A stretch of 64,000 nucleotides of DNA from Dactylellina haptotyla (lineage: Eukaryota; Ascomycota; Orbiliomycetes; Orbiliales; Orbiliaceae): assembly GCA_031310005.1 (NCBI GenBank), contig CM062387.1:62001-126000 (forward strand), given 5' to 3'. Of this stretch, positions 47,834 through 58,794 are shown piece after piece. Every line of letters starts with the position of its first letter. Positions within the stretch are counted from its first letter, which is position 1. The position numbers and the translations under genes were made by a program. The notes under the pieces were generated by a model. That model had not been told where the DNA came from, ran no database searches, and worked only from the letters and a program-made list of their open reading frames with translations.

Positions 47834-49461
47834 ATGAAGCAAAGCAGCAGCGCTCTAAGCTTCGCGGAAGCATACAGCTTTCAAGATTCAAGAAGACAAA
47901 GCCGAGAACAGCAAGCTGATATCTCAAATCCCACTTGGCCGAGCGGCTGGCGGCCCTGGACATGTCTGGCGGGATGCTTCTTTCTAATGTTTAATAGTTG
48001 GGGCCTAGTGAACGGGTACGGGACATATCTCTCATATTACCAGGAGTCTCTCCTTGCGCAATATAATATTGTTTATTTCAACCTTGTCGGCTCTACCCAG
48101 TGTTTCTTTATTCTTTTTCTTTCCTTTATATCTGGCCGTCTCTTAGATGCCAATTACAGCCGCTGGATGCTCATTGTCGGTTCGATCCTCCTAGTAGTTG
48201 GTATGCTGAGTCTGAGCTTTTGCAATGGGGAAGGCGATTATAAAGACGGAAATTTCCCTGCGACTTGGACTGTTCAGGGCCTTATCTCTGGGTTGGGCAT
48301 GGCTTGCTTTTTCGTGTCAAGCTCGCAAAGTATGTTAGCTAACCCCGTACACACGTAATCATACTAGACAATGGTGGAACGAGATTTTATTAACATAAAA
48401 TTGATATTAGTTGCTGCAACTTGGTTCAAACAAAAAAAGGGATTCGCGATAGGCATAGTCGCATCCGGAGCTAGTATTTGTAAGAGTTCCTGCCTCCCTA
48501 AGCCTGCTTCACGCATTATAACGGTACCGATATCTAACGTGTGTTGCATGTTGTGTGAGTAGCGGGCTTAATATATCCCACAATGCTGCGACATCTCATT
48601 GACATGGTTGGATTCAATCGTTCGGTTCAGATAGTAACTGCTCTGATAGCTGTCACATGTCTCATTTCGATTCTCCTCGCAGTCCCAAACCCAGCTCATC
48701 ATTTCAGGAAACCGGACAGCTGGTGGGCTGTTAAGACCTGGGTGGATAAAGACGCTTTTAGGGACCCCGCCTTCTGCTGGTTCACAGCAGCGATATCTTG
48801 GATGTTCTTCGGCTTCTATTGTGTCTTCTTTAACATCGAAGAATGGGCGTCTGATACGGGAGTTGGTTACGAAGACGTTCCGGTACCGGGACAGCGCGCA
48901 CTGCGCACCTACTGGCTACTGGCTATTATGAACGCTTCTAGCACTATCGGTCGTTTGAGTTCATCTTATCTCTGTGACCATTTTGGTGCCTTGAATGTTC
49001 ACGCCATAGTCACTCTAATTGCGTCTTTCCTATGCCTCTTCCTTTGGACATTTGCCAAGAGCCTGCCCATAGCCCTTGGATTTGTTGTGGTATTTGGAGC
49101 CTTCTCGGGAAGCGTGATTGGGCTTCCACCGGCCTCTATGGCGGCAATTTTGGGACCAGATCCCACCCAACAGGCGAAACTTGGCCAATGGACTGGTATG
49201 ATGTACACAATATCGTCCTTCTTTGCATTCACAGGGCCAATCATTGCAGCACATCTGTTCATCAAGTTCGATGACTATCTCACGATCCAGATATGGAGTG
49301 GTCTGTCCCTTTTCTTCAGTGCCTTGTGTATGGGCATGACAATTATATATCACTCTCGGGATGAGTCGATTGCTCGCATTCGGCGGATGACTAACAAGCT
49401 CACATCCTCAAGTACCATCAGCAGAAGCACAAGTCGCAGAAGAGAAATGAGTGAGGTTTGA
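47834..49461 (+). CDS. MFS transporter, monocarboxylate (MCT/SLC16-like) family
   Basis: Three exons: 47834-48329, 48411-48479, 48560-49461; 488 aa, frame intact. I took the ATG at 47834, the first in frame. A cytosolic N-terminus of about 45 residues precedes twelve predicted helices. The first (WTCLAGCFFLMFNSWGLVNG, then GTYLSYYQESLL) and the joined TWFKQKKGFAIGIVASGASILAGLIYPTMLRHLI region are typical of fungal MCT-like transporters. The family moves monocarboxylates, riboflavin or related solutes; the substrate here cannot be read. The C-terminal tail is Ser/Arg-rich and cytosolic. The nearest leftward neighbour is the GH74 gene, but 3.9 kb of empty DNA separates them, so I do not infer co-regulation. 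Confidence 0.88.
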
Positions 49462-49933
49462 AAATGCTTTGAGCCTTTGCCTCGGATTGTTTTTTGTTCA
49501 ATGAAATTTATCAATCTCCTGATATATTTGAATGTGCGCATTCGTATCGGGAGTTCTATTTCCTTTTCCTGCTTCAGTTATTCAATCCTGTTTTCGTTAA
49601 TAAATAGACTAAAAGTTGGACAGGCTATAGTTTATAATACCACTTAGATCACAATTTTCTTTAATCACTTTAGCGGAGTGCTCGAGTGTCTACACGCAAG
49701 GTTATCTTCTGTGCGAATGTGTGTTGGTGTGTTGTCGGGGTCCAACATCTTATCTAATCTCATCGGCGCAAAAAAGAATGGCGGGCCGACTGTCCCGCCA
49801 AAATTTGAAAGTCCACACGACTATGCGAAGAGTCATAATAATATTCCGCGCCGAATTGTAACAATTAGTCCGCAAGTCGAAGGCCAGTCTGCATTGCTCA
49901 TCCGCGGCCGAGGCCAACCTTCTCTTTTTTTAT
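49462..49933. other. Promoter region of the glycyl-tRNA synthetase gene
   Basis: Short spacer; AT-rich 3' flank of the MFS gene, then the GlyRS 5' region. No separate gene. Confidence 0.4.
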
Positions 49934-52390
49934 ATGCCATCCGCTGTTGCTTCAATTGCGCAGAGAACTTTGCTCGGACGACTCTTCAAGCACCAATTGC
50001 GGTACAAGCCACTTGTCCCACCACGATCTCTGTGCCCCGCAACTCGCTATCAGCGCCTTGCAATTGCCCCTCGTCCCGCATTCTTCGCAACAGCTACATC
50101 GCTTTACCATTCGGTTCGTTGCACATTATCCATAGCAGATAGGAACAATACATCCTGAAAGCAACTGAGATTTCTAACTTCCTGTCCTTCCTCGTCTTCA
50201 GAAGCCCAAGGTGCTGGTACCACAATCCCACGATATGACTACCTACGACGGCAAACCGCTCGACCGAGCGGCCCTCGACACCCTTCTCCGCAGGCGTATG
50301 TTCTACGCCCAGGCATTCGACATCTACGGTGGTGTCTCTGGTCTTTATGACTACGGCCCGCCAGGCTGCGCCCTCCAAGCCAACATTGTCGACACATGGC
50401 GAAAACACTTCATCCTTGAGGAGGACATGCTGGAAGTCGATTGCACAATGTTGACCCCTCATGACGTCCTCAAGACCTCTGGTCACGTGGATAAATTCTC
50501 CGATTGGATGTGCAAAGATCCTAAGACCGGGGAGATCTTCAGAGCTGACCACCTCGTCGAGGAGGTACTGGAAGCGAGATTGAAAGGCGACAAAGAGGCC
50601 AGACAGCTCGAGACCGGCGCACCTGTTGCAGAAGCCGCCAAGGATGCTGAAGGCACAGAAGACAAGAAGAAGAGAAAGAAGAAGGTCAAGGACATCAAGG
50701 TCGTCAAATTAGATGATGCTGTCGTTCAAGAATACGAAGAGACTCTGGCAAAGGTACCTAATATTGGATAGAGCAACAAGGGAGCAATCGCTAACGACCC
50801 AATTAGATCGATAACTTCGATGGCAAAGATCTTGGTGACATTATCACCAAGTATGAAATCAAGAACCCTGGTACCGGTGGTGACCTCGAGCTCCCAGTCG
50901 CCTTCAACCTCATGTTTGGCACATCAATTGGCCCAAGCAGCAACTTGCCAGGGTACGGCAATCTCCCACGTCAGCTTTCACGCGAATACGCACTAACGCC
51001 TCTCGTAGCTACCTCCGTCCTGAGACAGCTCAAGGCCAGTTCCTAAACTTCCAGAAGCTCCTCGGTTTCAACAATGAAAAGATGCCATTTGCGTCCGCAT
51101 CCATCGGTAAATCTTTCAGAAACGAGATCTCTCCTCGACAAGGTCTCTTGCGTGTCCGCGAGTTCTTGATGGCAGAAATCGAACACTTCGTTGACCCCGA
51201 AAACAAATCGCATCCTCGTTTCCCGGAAGTAGCCGATACTGTCACCTTGAACTTCTTGCCTAAGGAAACCCAGCAAGCCGGTAAAACCGATATTATCAGG
51301 AAAACCATCGGCGAGGCTGTCAAGGAGGGCATGGTAGACAACGAGACATTGGGCTATTTCCTCGCCAGAATCAGCCTCTTCTTGGTCAAGATTGGTGTTG
51401 ACGAAAAGAAGATCAGATTCAGACAGCACATGGAGAACGAGATGGCTCACTACGCCAGCGATTGCTGGGATGCAGAATTGCAGACCAGTTACGGCTGGAT
51501 TGAGTGCGTTGGTTGTGCCGATAGAAGTGCTTACGATCTCTCGGTCCACCAAAATAAAACTGGTCAATTCCTTGGGGTTCGAGAAACGTTGAAGGAGCCC
51601 AGAACCATCGAAGAATGGGAGGTTGATCTGAACAAGAAGATTCTTGGTCCAAAATTCAAGAAGGACGCCAAAGCCGTAGAAGAGCGCCTCGCACAGTGCT
51701 CGAATCAAAAAGAGCGCGAGCAGTGGGCAGAGGAGCTCAAGAATGGTAACCCCATCTCGGTTCTAGTTGATGGTCTCGGTAAACTGGATATCGGTAGTGA
51801 TCTGATAACTGTGGAGAAGAGGAAGAGAACAGAATCAAGTAAGCTGCTCCCAGCACCAAATAAGCATTGAATGGTGATCTAACCTCTACTTAGTTCGCGA
51901 GTACACACCCAACGTCATCGAACCGTCCTTTGGTATTGGCCGCATTCTCTATTCCTTGATGGAGCACGTATTCTGGTCCCGTGAGGAAGATGTCAATAGG
52001 GCGGTTCTATCGTTCCCTCCAACTATTGCCCCCACCAAGGTTCTGTTGGTACCACTTTCCAACAACCCAGCCTTTGTCCCTCTCGCCAACTCGATATCGG
52101 CGCAGATCAGGAAATTGGGTATTAGCAGCCGAGTGGACGCATCTGGTGCCACTATTGGCAAGAGATACAGCAGAAACGACGAGTTGGGCACGCCATTTGG
52201 CATCACAATTGATTTCCAGAGTATTAAGGACAACACCATCACATTGAGAGAGAGAGACACGACGAAACAGGTTCGCGGTACTATCGATGAAGTTCTGCAA
52301 TCGTTGAAGAAACTTGTAGATGGCACAGAGGAATGGGAGGAGACTATGACAAAGTTGCCGCTGTTTGAAGGCCAAGAAGTTGAGGCGTAG
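49934..52390 (+). CDS. GRS1: Glycyl-tRNA synthetase, dual mitochondrial/cytosolic
   Basis: Five exons: 49934-50113, 50202-50753, 50807-50952, 51009-51838, 51894-52390; 734 aa for the long form, frame intact. This class II synthetase charges tRNA-Gly. Seen: WHEP-less eukaryotic N-terminus ([15 protein letters not shown]), [20 protein letters not shown], motif 2 ([21 protein letters not shown]), motif 3 ([15 protein letters not shown]) and the anticodon-binding domain ([10 protein letters not shown]...[17 protein letters not shown]). A Lys/Glu-rich insertion ([10 protein letters not shown]) lies near residue 210. Exon 1 codes for an Arg-rich, acid-free mitochondrial presequence ([20 protein letters not shown]). 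Met at 50235 in exon 2 opens the conserved cytosolic body (about 663 aa), so two start sites probably supply both compartments, as for yeast GRS1. Intron 1 has a GTTCGT donor. Confidence 0.93.
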
Positions 52391-52957
52391 AGAGAGACAT
52401 TTGTAATTTCATTTCGAGATAGTCTTGTCACCAGACGAGCTGATTTCGAGATAACTATCGTTGTTGAAAAGTTGTCACAAAGTTATTGTATCGCTATAGA
52501 CGCTTGTATCTGCAGAGAGAAACGAAGAACCTTCCAAATATGAATATTAGTCCTTTCGTTACACCATTCATAAGCATCTACCAAAAACAAACCAAATTTG
52601 CCATTTCAGGATCTAGGCACCGTTTGGAACGCTTGGCGCTTGATCCCGTGTGATCCTGCAGTGGAAGAAGGCAAAACAATAACCAATCTCAGCCGCAGAT
52701 TGGCTCAAATTTGGAGGCTAAGGAAAATTAAGAGCGCATTTCGGAGGACAAATTTCTGTGAAGAGGGAAGGAAAGGAGTTTCGAAATAGTGCTCTTTCTC
52801 TTCTCCTCGCTCTTTTCTAAATCCTCTGTCAACAGTACTAAGTTACGAGTTCCTTTCGACCCACAGCCCTTCTCGCACGTCGGAACGTTACACGGCGCTT
52901 GATTCCCTTCAGCAACACATCTCGGCCAGGAACTCGCCAGGGGTACGCAACGCAGAA
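52391..52957. other. Intergenic, no gene seen
   Basis: About 570 bases between two rightward genes; a pyrimidine-rich stretch near 52795-52815 may be promoter-proximal. Confidence 0.4.
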
Positions 52958-54034
52958 ATGTCGAAGGCAGATATGGAAAAGGGTCTCGCGCTTCCCGATC
53001 TGGGCGATGTCTACGGTGGAGTCGAAGACTCCGCGCCGGTTGGCGGCATGTCGGAACAATCCGATGCTATTGCAACTTCCTCCTCTTCGAGCCCGAAAGC
53101 CACCGGCACAGGGGGTTCATGGTTTACCAAAAAGCGAATAATAATCATTGCAGTCGTCGCGGTTATCGTTGTTGCTGGTGCAGTAGGCGGAGGGGTTGGT
53201 GGAGCGCTGGGCTCGAAGAAATCATCGAGCCCAGATACCAGTGGTTCGGGAAGTACTGGTGGCAGTCAGACTTCCGGAGGCCCAACATCAGCACCGGCCA
53301 CGGGTACGAGCGGTGGTAGTGGCAGTGCTGCGACGTCGCCGGCAGCAGCAAGTACGATTGTTCCAACAGCATCTACGACCGGATTGATCATTCCAACCGG
53401 AGTCACCGCAGTGGCCTTCTCGGGCGTAGCGAAGCCAACTGTTTCGTCCACTCCTCTCGACATCAACCTAGGCTTCCCAGGCCTCAGCCCGAACTTCGAA
53501 CTCAGCGCGGCCAGTATAGCGAAGAATGGAGACTTTACCAATAACCTGACTAATTGGGAGGATAAAGATGGCTGCTGGGGTGTGGAGAAGTGGGATGGAA
53601 AATATTACTCTGCCTGGAACGGTGCGAAGCCGAGCCCTGCCGCTTGCGAACTCACCCAATTGATGGACAGAGGAGACAATGCGGGCAAAGATACAGACTA
53701 TGTTGTGAGCTTTCTTTATAGGAATGCCCAGCCAGAGGTAAACTCTCTATTCAGAAGACTATTTTACTTTCAAGAAACATATTGACATAGTCGGGTTTAG
53801 GCGACCAATAACGCTTGGTTATGGGCGTACATCGGGGACGAAGACACCGTCAGTCAAGTCCTAGCCACCAACGAAAAGAAAACCACGGCATCGGATAACT
53901 GGGATAAAGCGGCGTTTAAGTACACTGTCAAAGCCAATAAGAAGGCGAGGATAGTATTCAAAGGATATAACGACGGTTATTACTGGGAAGTTTCCATGGT
54001 TCAAATTGCGCCATTGGAAGTTCTGAATACATAG
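52958..54034 (+). CDS. Single-pass surface protein with CBM-like ectodomain
   Basis: Two exons: 52958-53737 and 53801-54034; 337 aa, frame intact. About 52 cytosolic residues precede one strong transmembrane helix (RIIIIAVVAVIVVAGAVGGG, about 55-78). A Gly/Ser/Thr spacer of about 70 residues follows, then from about 185 a beta-sandwich-like domain: SIAKNGDFTNNLTNWED, CWGVEKWDGKYY, WLWAYIGDED, and a YTVKANKKARIVFKGYNDG end. The NGDF...W opening and aromatic-rich strands resemble CBM4_9/galactose-binding-like folds. The layout (short cytosolic tail, TM, Ser/Thr stalk, outside domain) recalls fungal wall-stress sensors, but with a type II topology. No catalytic residues seen; function is inferred and not established. 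Confidence 0.7.
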
Positions 54035-54411
54035 TTGATTGGCGGAAATGCGCAAAACGCGGAATGATTTTGACGAGTAGTGTACCATTATATATATTTA
54101 TGTATCTAGCGATATCCATTTTTGTATGCATTTAGATATTTTGTTCGAATTGCAATAATTCCCCCGCAATCAGTTCTACATTTGCATTCATCCCAACCAT
54201 GCTGAGGTCCGTTGAATGATTGGCCAATGGAGTTGTTGTTGCCCGCCAAGAGGAGGGATGTCTTCCCGAATGAATGTAAGAAAGCGGCGACGCGTCAAGG
54301 ATAGTGGTATTAGTGATGGGAGTCATTTAATCATCGTTTCTTACGGTTCCACAATGGATCCAACAACTCTCGTCTTCGATCTCGGAGAAGAGGAAGCACA
54401 ATTGCATCGCC
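54035..54411. other. Intergenic, no gene seen
   Basis: Short spacer leading to the DHA1 transporter start. Confidence 0.4.
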
Positions 54412-56001
54412 ATGGCAGACCATCACAGAACGGGCCCAAACGGGGTCGATGACGGAAAAGTTCACCAATCAATTGAAAGCGAACGACTCGACGAGAGTAC
54501 GCCATTGCTGACGACCAACCCGGGTATCTCTCGAACGACTACGGTCTGCGAAGATGCGGATGAACTGGATACCCGTATTAACGGTGGCCACGACGATGAT
54601 TCGAGCGAGGATGACAAGCCGCTACCAATGAGGCAAATGTTCTTCCTCTGCGCCGCCCGCCTTATCGAACCGATCGCCTTCTTTTCGATTTTCCCGTACA
54701 TAAATAAGATGTGCCAGGAGAACGGAAATTTGAAAGACACTGATGTGGGCTTCTACAGCGGTTTGATCGAATCGCTCTTCTCCCTCACTCAGATGTTGGT
54801 CATGATTTTCTGGGGCAAAGCGGCCGATCGGCTGGGTCGCCGGCCTGTCCTGATCTTTTCGATGTTTGGTGTCACGATAGCTACGTCCTTCTTCGGCATG
54901 GCGACCACCATCTGGGAGATGATTGTCTTTCGCTGTCTGGCCGGTGTTTTTGCTGGAACCATAGTCACCATCCGTACCATGATATCTGAACATAGTACAT
55001 CTAAGACTCAAGCCCGCGCCTTTGGTATGTTTGCCGTTGTCGGCAATCTGGGCATATTATTTGGACCGTTGCTTGGTGGTGTACTGGCTGAGCCAGCCGT
55101 ACAATACCCCGGCGTCTTCAAGGGCATCCCGTTCTTCGAGCGTTATCCATATGCTCTGCCTAGTTTTGTCGTTGGTGGGATTGGTCTTGTTATCACAATA
55201 GCATGTGCTCTCAATATCGAAGAGACACTCCCAAGCAAGATTTTAGCCGGTCGCGGCAACAATGACGAGACGGCACCTGTATCCTCCCCAAAGCCGGCTA
55301 TGTCCACCTGGGAACTCGTTAAAGCTCCTGGCGTCGCCTTCGTCTTATACACCTTCCAGCATATCAGCCTGCTCGCCTTTGCCTACACCGCCATAGCACC
55401 AGTCGCATGGTATACGCCTGTACCACTCGGAGGGTTGGGATTCTCGCCCTTGGAAATAAGCTTGTTCATGGGCTTCAACGGTCTATCTCAAGCAGCATGG
55501 ATGTTACTCGTCTTCCCGCCGTTGCAGCGTCGTATCGGAACTAATGGCGTTTTGCGCGCCTGCGCCACAGCCTACCCACTCTTTCTCGGTATTACCCCAG
55601 TGCTAAACATGTTGCTTCGTAACGGCTCTCCTACTGCTGTTACTATGTTCTGGGTCATTGCTCCAGCAATCATGGCCCTCGGTTGCGGGGTTGCCATGTC
55701 CTTTACGGCCATACAGCTTGCGGTAAACGACGTCTCGCCTAGTCCACAGGTCCTCGGTACGCTCAATGCACTATGCCTTGCGCTTGCGAGCGGTGTACGT
55801 TCCTTCTCGCCTGCGCTATTTTCCAGTCTGTTCGCTATCGGCGCTCGAACCCAGTGGCTGTGGGGTTATGCAATCTGGGTCCTGCTGAGTATCCTCGGAT
55901 TTGGTTTCACGTTGTTGAGCCGTAGGATGCCAGATTATGACGAGTTGCGAAGGCAGCGAGAACGGAAAACAACCGCAAACGGGGTGGCAGCCAGAATATA
56001 A
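54412..56001 (+). CDS. MFS drug:H+ antiporter-like transporter (DHA1, ZIFL/YCR023C type)
   Basis: Single exon, 529 aa. A cytosolic N-terminus of about 75 residues rich in Asp/Glu (ADELDTRINGGHDDDSSEDD) contains the ESTPLL di-leucine-like element often seen in vacuolar or endosomal proteins. Twelve helices follow. MFS motif A is clear: FWGKAADRLGRRPVLIFSMFG; the antiporter motif C-like GNLGILFGPLLGG lies in helix 5. The central loop (about 280-310) is hydrophilic. The C-terminal SRRMPDYDELRRQRE is basic. Relatives include fungal YCR023C-like and plant zinc-induced facilitator-like carriers, moving drugs, phytosiderophores or ions; substrate not readable. Vacuolar location is inferred from the di-leucine signal only. 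Confidence 0.9.
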   Translation: MADHHRTGPNGVDDGKVHQSIESERLDESTPLLTTNPGISRTTTVCEDADELDTRINGGHDDDSSEDDKPLPMRQMFFLCAARLIEPIAFFSIFPYINKMCQENGNLKDTDVGFYSGLIESLFSLTQMLVMIFWGKAADRLGRRPVLIFSMFGVTIATSFFGMATTIWEMIVFRCLAGVFAGTIVTIRTMISEHSTSKTQARAFGMFAVVGNLGILFGPLLGGVLAEPAVQYPGVFKGIPFFERYPYALPSFVVGGIGLVITIACALNIEETLPSKILAGRGNNDETAPVSSPKPAMSTWELVKAPGVAFVLYTFQHISLLAFAYTAIAPVAWYTPVPLGGLGFSPLEISLFMGFNGLSQAAWMLLVFPPLQRRIGTNGVLRACATAYPLFLGITPVLNMLLRNGSPTAVTMFWVIAPAIMALGCGVAMSFTAIQLAVNDVSPSPQVLGTLNALCLALASGVRSFSPALFSSLFAIGARTQWLWGYAIWVLLSILGFGFTLLSRRMPDYDELRRQRERKTTANGVAARI

Positions 56002-57366
56002 AACGAGGGCAAAAACAAAAGATTCCTTATATTCGCTATTTCGTTAGCATTTGGGTTTTTTGGGTATATAGGATCAGTATACGATTTTAAAATAGAAAAC
56101 TAGATAGAGAATATTGGCATATCATTTGGTACCTCTCCTAATTTGAAGTCGTAAATTTGTTCCAGCCTTGTAAGCTCGTTGTGAAAAGTATATGTCCACC
56201 CACCAATAGAGTTGAACGACTTTCAACGAAGCCAAAGCTGCGTAGACTCTCTTATAAGAACGATTTGCTAACAAGAACGAACGTTGAAAACGTCTAAAAC
56301 CTTAAAATTGGGTTTTACGCGTCACACATACATCCGTCTTCTACCATACGCATCTCTTCACCAATCTCGTACACAAATTCGATTGGATTTCAGATATTCG
56401 GGATCCGACTTGGACCAGTTGCTCGGTAAGGGAATGCGATATCCTGTCTGGCCACACCACCCTCTCGTGCATGCGTGAGAGAAAATTCCGACAATCGATC
56501 TCTGTATTACGTAGCAAGAAACTGGTTCTTGGGTCTAGATTGAATTATGCGGCACAGCAGGCCTGCACGAAAGACTCGGCACAAACCGTGCACACTCGCA
56601 AACTCGAAATCATGTCATGTTTATCCCTGAATAATGCGTCTTATCACATTTGAACCGTGCGCGACTTGCACCGTTTCTCGGTTGCATTTCTGCGCGGCCG
56701 CCAGCCAGCGAGTGTGCATCCTGCAGAGACAAAAAGAGGGGTCGTCTCTCCCCCACCAGGAGGCGTCTGGCGGTGGGGCGTCTTTTGAGGTCTCCAAGCG
56801 AATAGGATCCAGTTCCACGGCTCCTTGGACCCGCCAAACTATTCCAAAAAGCAGCAACCCAGTTCAACGCATCATGGATCATGCAAGGTTCTAGCTTCCT
56901 TTTGTCACAATTCATGCATCTTTTGCATACTCGGGTTCCCACAAGTAATTGTTTCCCGGGCCGCTCCTAGTGTTGGAACCTGAGCAGCAGCCTCACGTTT
57001 CTTGGTTGTGGGAATCGAATCGCGTTTGGCCTAGACTTGAGAAGGGAGGGGGCGGTGGATCCGAGCTATCAGTATTGATTGCTTGAGCTTGACTGAGATG
57101 AAGCAGGATGGGTTAAAGAAAAGGATGCAGGCAGAAAAGTCCCGCGATAACCATGGCTAATTCGCCCATGCCAGCTGTCTGCTCCCCGCTGTGCTCACTA
57201 TTTCGCTAGCTCCGGGATCCCTTTTAGACTCGGTTGCACCCGTTCATTGGAAGATCATAAGTTGCGATAGCTTGTGCTTCTTTTCCATAACTGCCTTTTT
57301 CTCTGGAACCGGTATTCCAAAACCCCCCCAAAAAAAACCTAGAAGTCTCATTAAATAGCATTCGAA
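56002..57366. other. Intergenic, no gene seen
   Basis: About 1.36 kb. Overlapping short frames on both strands near 56600-56940 are the GC-rich kind expected by chance. A C7/A7 run (CCCCCCCAAAAAAA) lies at 57325-57338, shortly before the ketoreductase start. Confidence 0.45.
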
Positions 57367-58591
57367 ATGCCCCCCGCGGACCAGACCATTCTTGTGGGTA
57401 GCTTTCGACGCGATATTCCGAACGTGTCTGGATATAAATAGACTAATAGTTATGAATAGATCACTGGAGCCTCCGGGTTCGTCGGTTCTGGAGTTGTTCT
57501 ACGCGTTCTCCAAGAAGGCTATAAAGTCGTGTTAACCGTTAGAGACGAGACACAAATCCCGTGGCTCAAAAAGGTGTTTGGTCATGAAGATCAGGTCAAG
57601 TTTGTCGTTATCCCCGACTTTTTGAAAGAAGGAGCTTTCGACGAAGTTGTCAAGGGAGTGGACTATGTTATCCATACTGCAAGCCCGATCCCCAAGCCGG
57701 TAAGCATTTGACCAATTGCTAGCAGAGAAACGAGCTACAGAATTTCTAACATTTGTAAACAGGATATGGCGTCGGAATGGAAAAAGAACTACATCGACCC
57801 AGCAGTCAAGCCTACTGTGAGCCTGCTAGAAGCAGCGAAGGCCGAGCCAAAGATCAAGAAGGTTGTGGTTACTAGTTCTTGTATTTCTTTTGTCCCCATG
57901 GACCGATCAGAGCTAGGTGAAAGCAGAACTACGAGCGGTAGGTCTACATCCCAATCAATCAATTCACTCTGAGCAAACCACTAAATATTATATAGAGGCC
58001 AAAGGTAACCCCAAAGTCGGCGAGGACTTCCATGATACCGAGTTCGGATTTCCGTTCGGCGCCTACCACGGTTCTAAGATCGCCGGTGATATCGCAACAT
58101 GGAATTTCCGTGACGAGAAAAAGCCGCATTATGCCATTGTTACCATCAACCCAGATTTCGTCTACGGTCCCATCCCTGTTCTCAAATCGAAGGAGGCCTT
58201 GGACGACCACCACACCACATCCGCAATCCTCTGGCGTGAATACAACGGCATTGACGGCTTGCTTCGTTACCAGGATACGGATCACTCCGTCCATATCGAC
58301 GACGTCGCCGAAGCGCACGTCAAGGTTCTCGATGATAAATACAAAGATGGGGAGAGGTTCATCTTATCCGCGGGTGAATTCAAGTGGGATGATCTGCTCG
58401 CGTATGCGCAAAAGAAATACCCGGAAATGGATTTCAAACTGAATCCTATCCCGAGCTGGAAAGACGGCTGGAGCGCGCTCTACTATCGTCTGGATGCCAG
58501 CAAGGCCGAAAAGGAGCTCGACATCAAGTTTAAGGACATTTATACCCAATTTGATGATTTGGTAGCTGCTATGAAGAAATTCGACGCTTAA
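57367..58591 (+). CDS. NAD(P)-dependent epimerase/ketoreductase (dihydroflavonol-4-reductase-like SDR)
   Basis: Four exons: 57367-57393, 57460-57699, 57763-57937, 57996-58591; 345 aa, frame intact. Extended SDR: dinucleotide motif TGASGFVGSG right after splice 1, DYVIHTASPIPKP, VVVTSSCISF, and the active-site pair YHGSK (Y171, K175) with INPDFVYGP after it. The pattern matches fungal aldehyde/ketone reductases of the dihydroflavonol-4-reductase-like group (methylglyoxal/cinnamyl-type reductases). A GTGGGT donor for intron 1 was chosen because it gives TILITGASGF; the alternative downstream GT breaks the frame. It converges with the wax-synthase-type gene 200 bases away. Substrate not readable. 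Confidence 0.88.
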
Positions 58592-58794
58592 AAGTAGAAT
58601 TCGAACCTGTATGACTTGCAACTTTCACTTTAGCATAAACCAATTTTATGAGCATAGTTACGTGTTTCTTCTGGAACTCTGGTGTATCAAGGTATCTTGA
58701 GAATTTTTCATCTATGTAGTATTTTTTTTCGCCCGTGGATCGTAAACTTCTATTCTGTTGACCGCCTGTATCCTTGTCTCTATCGGGAACACGT

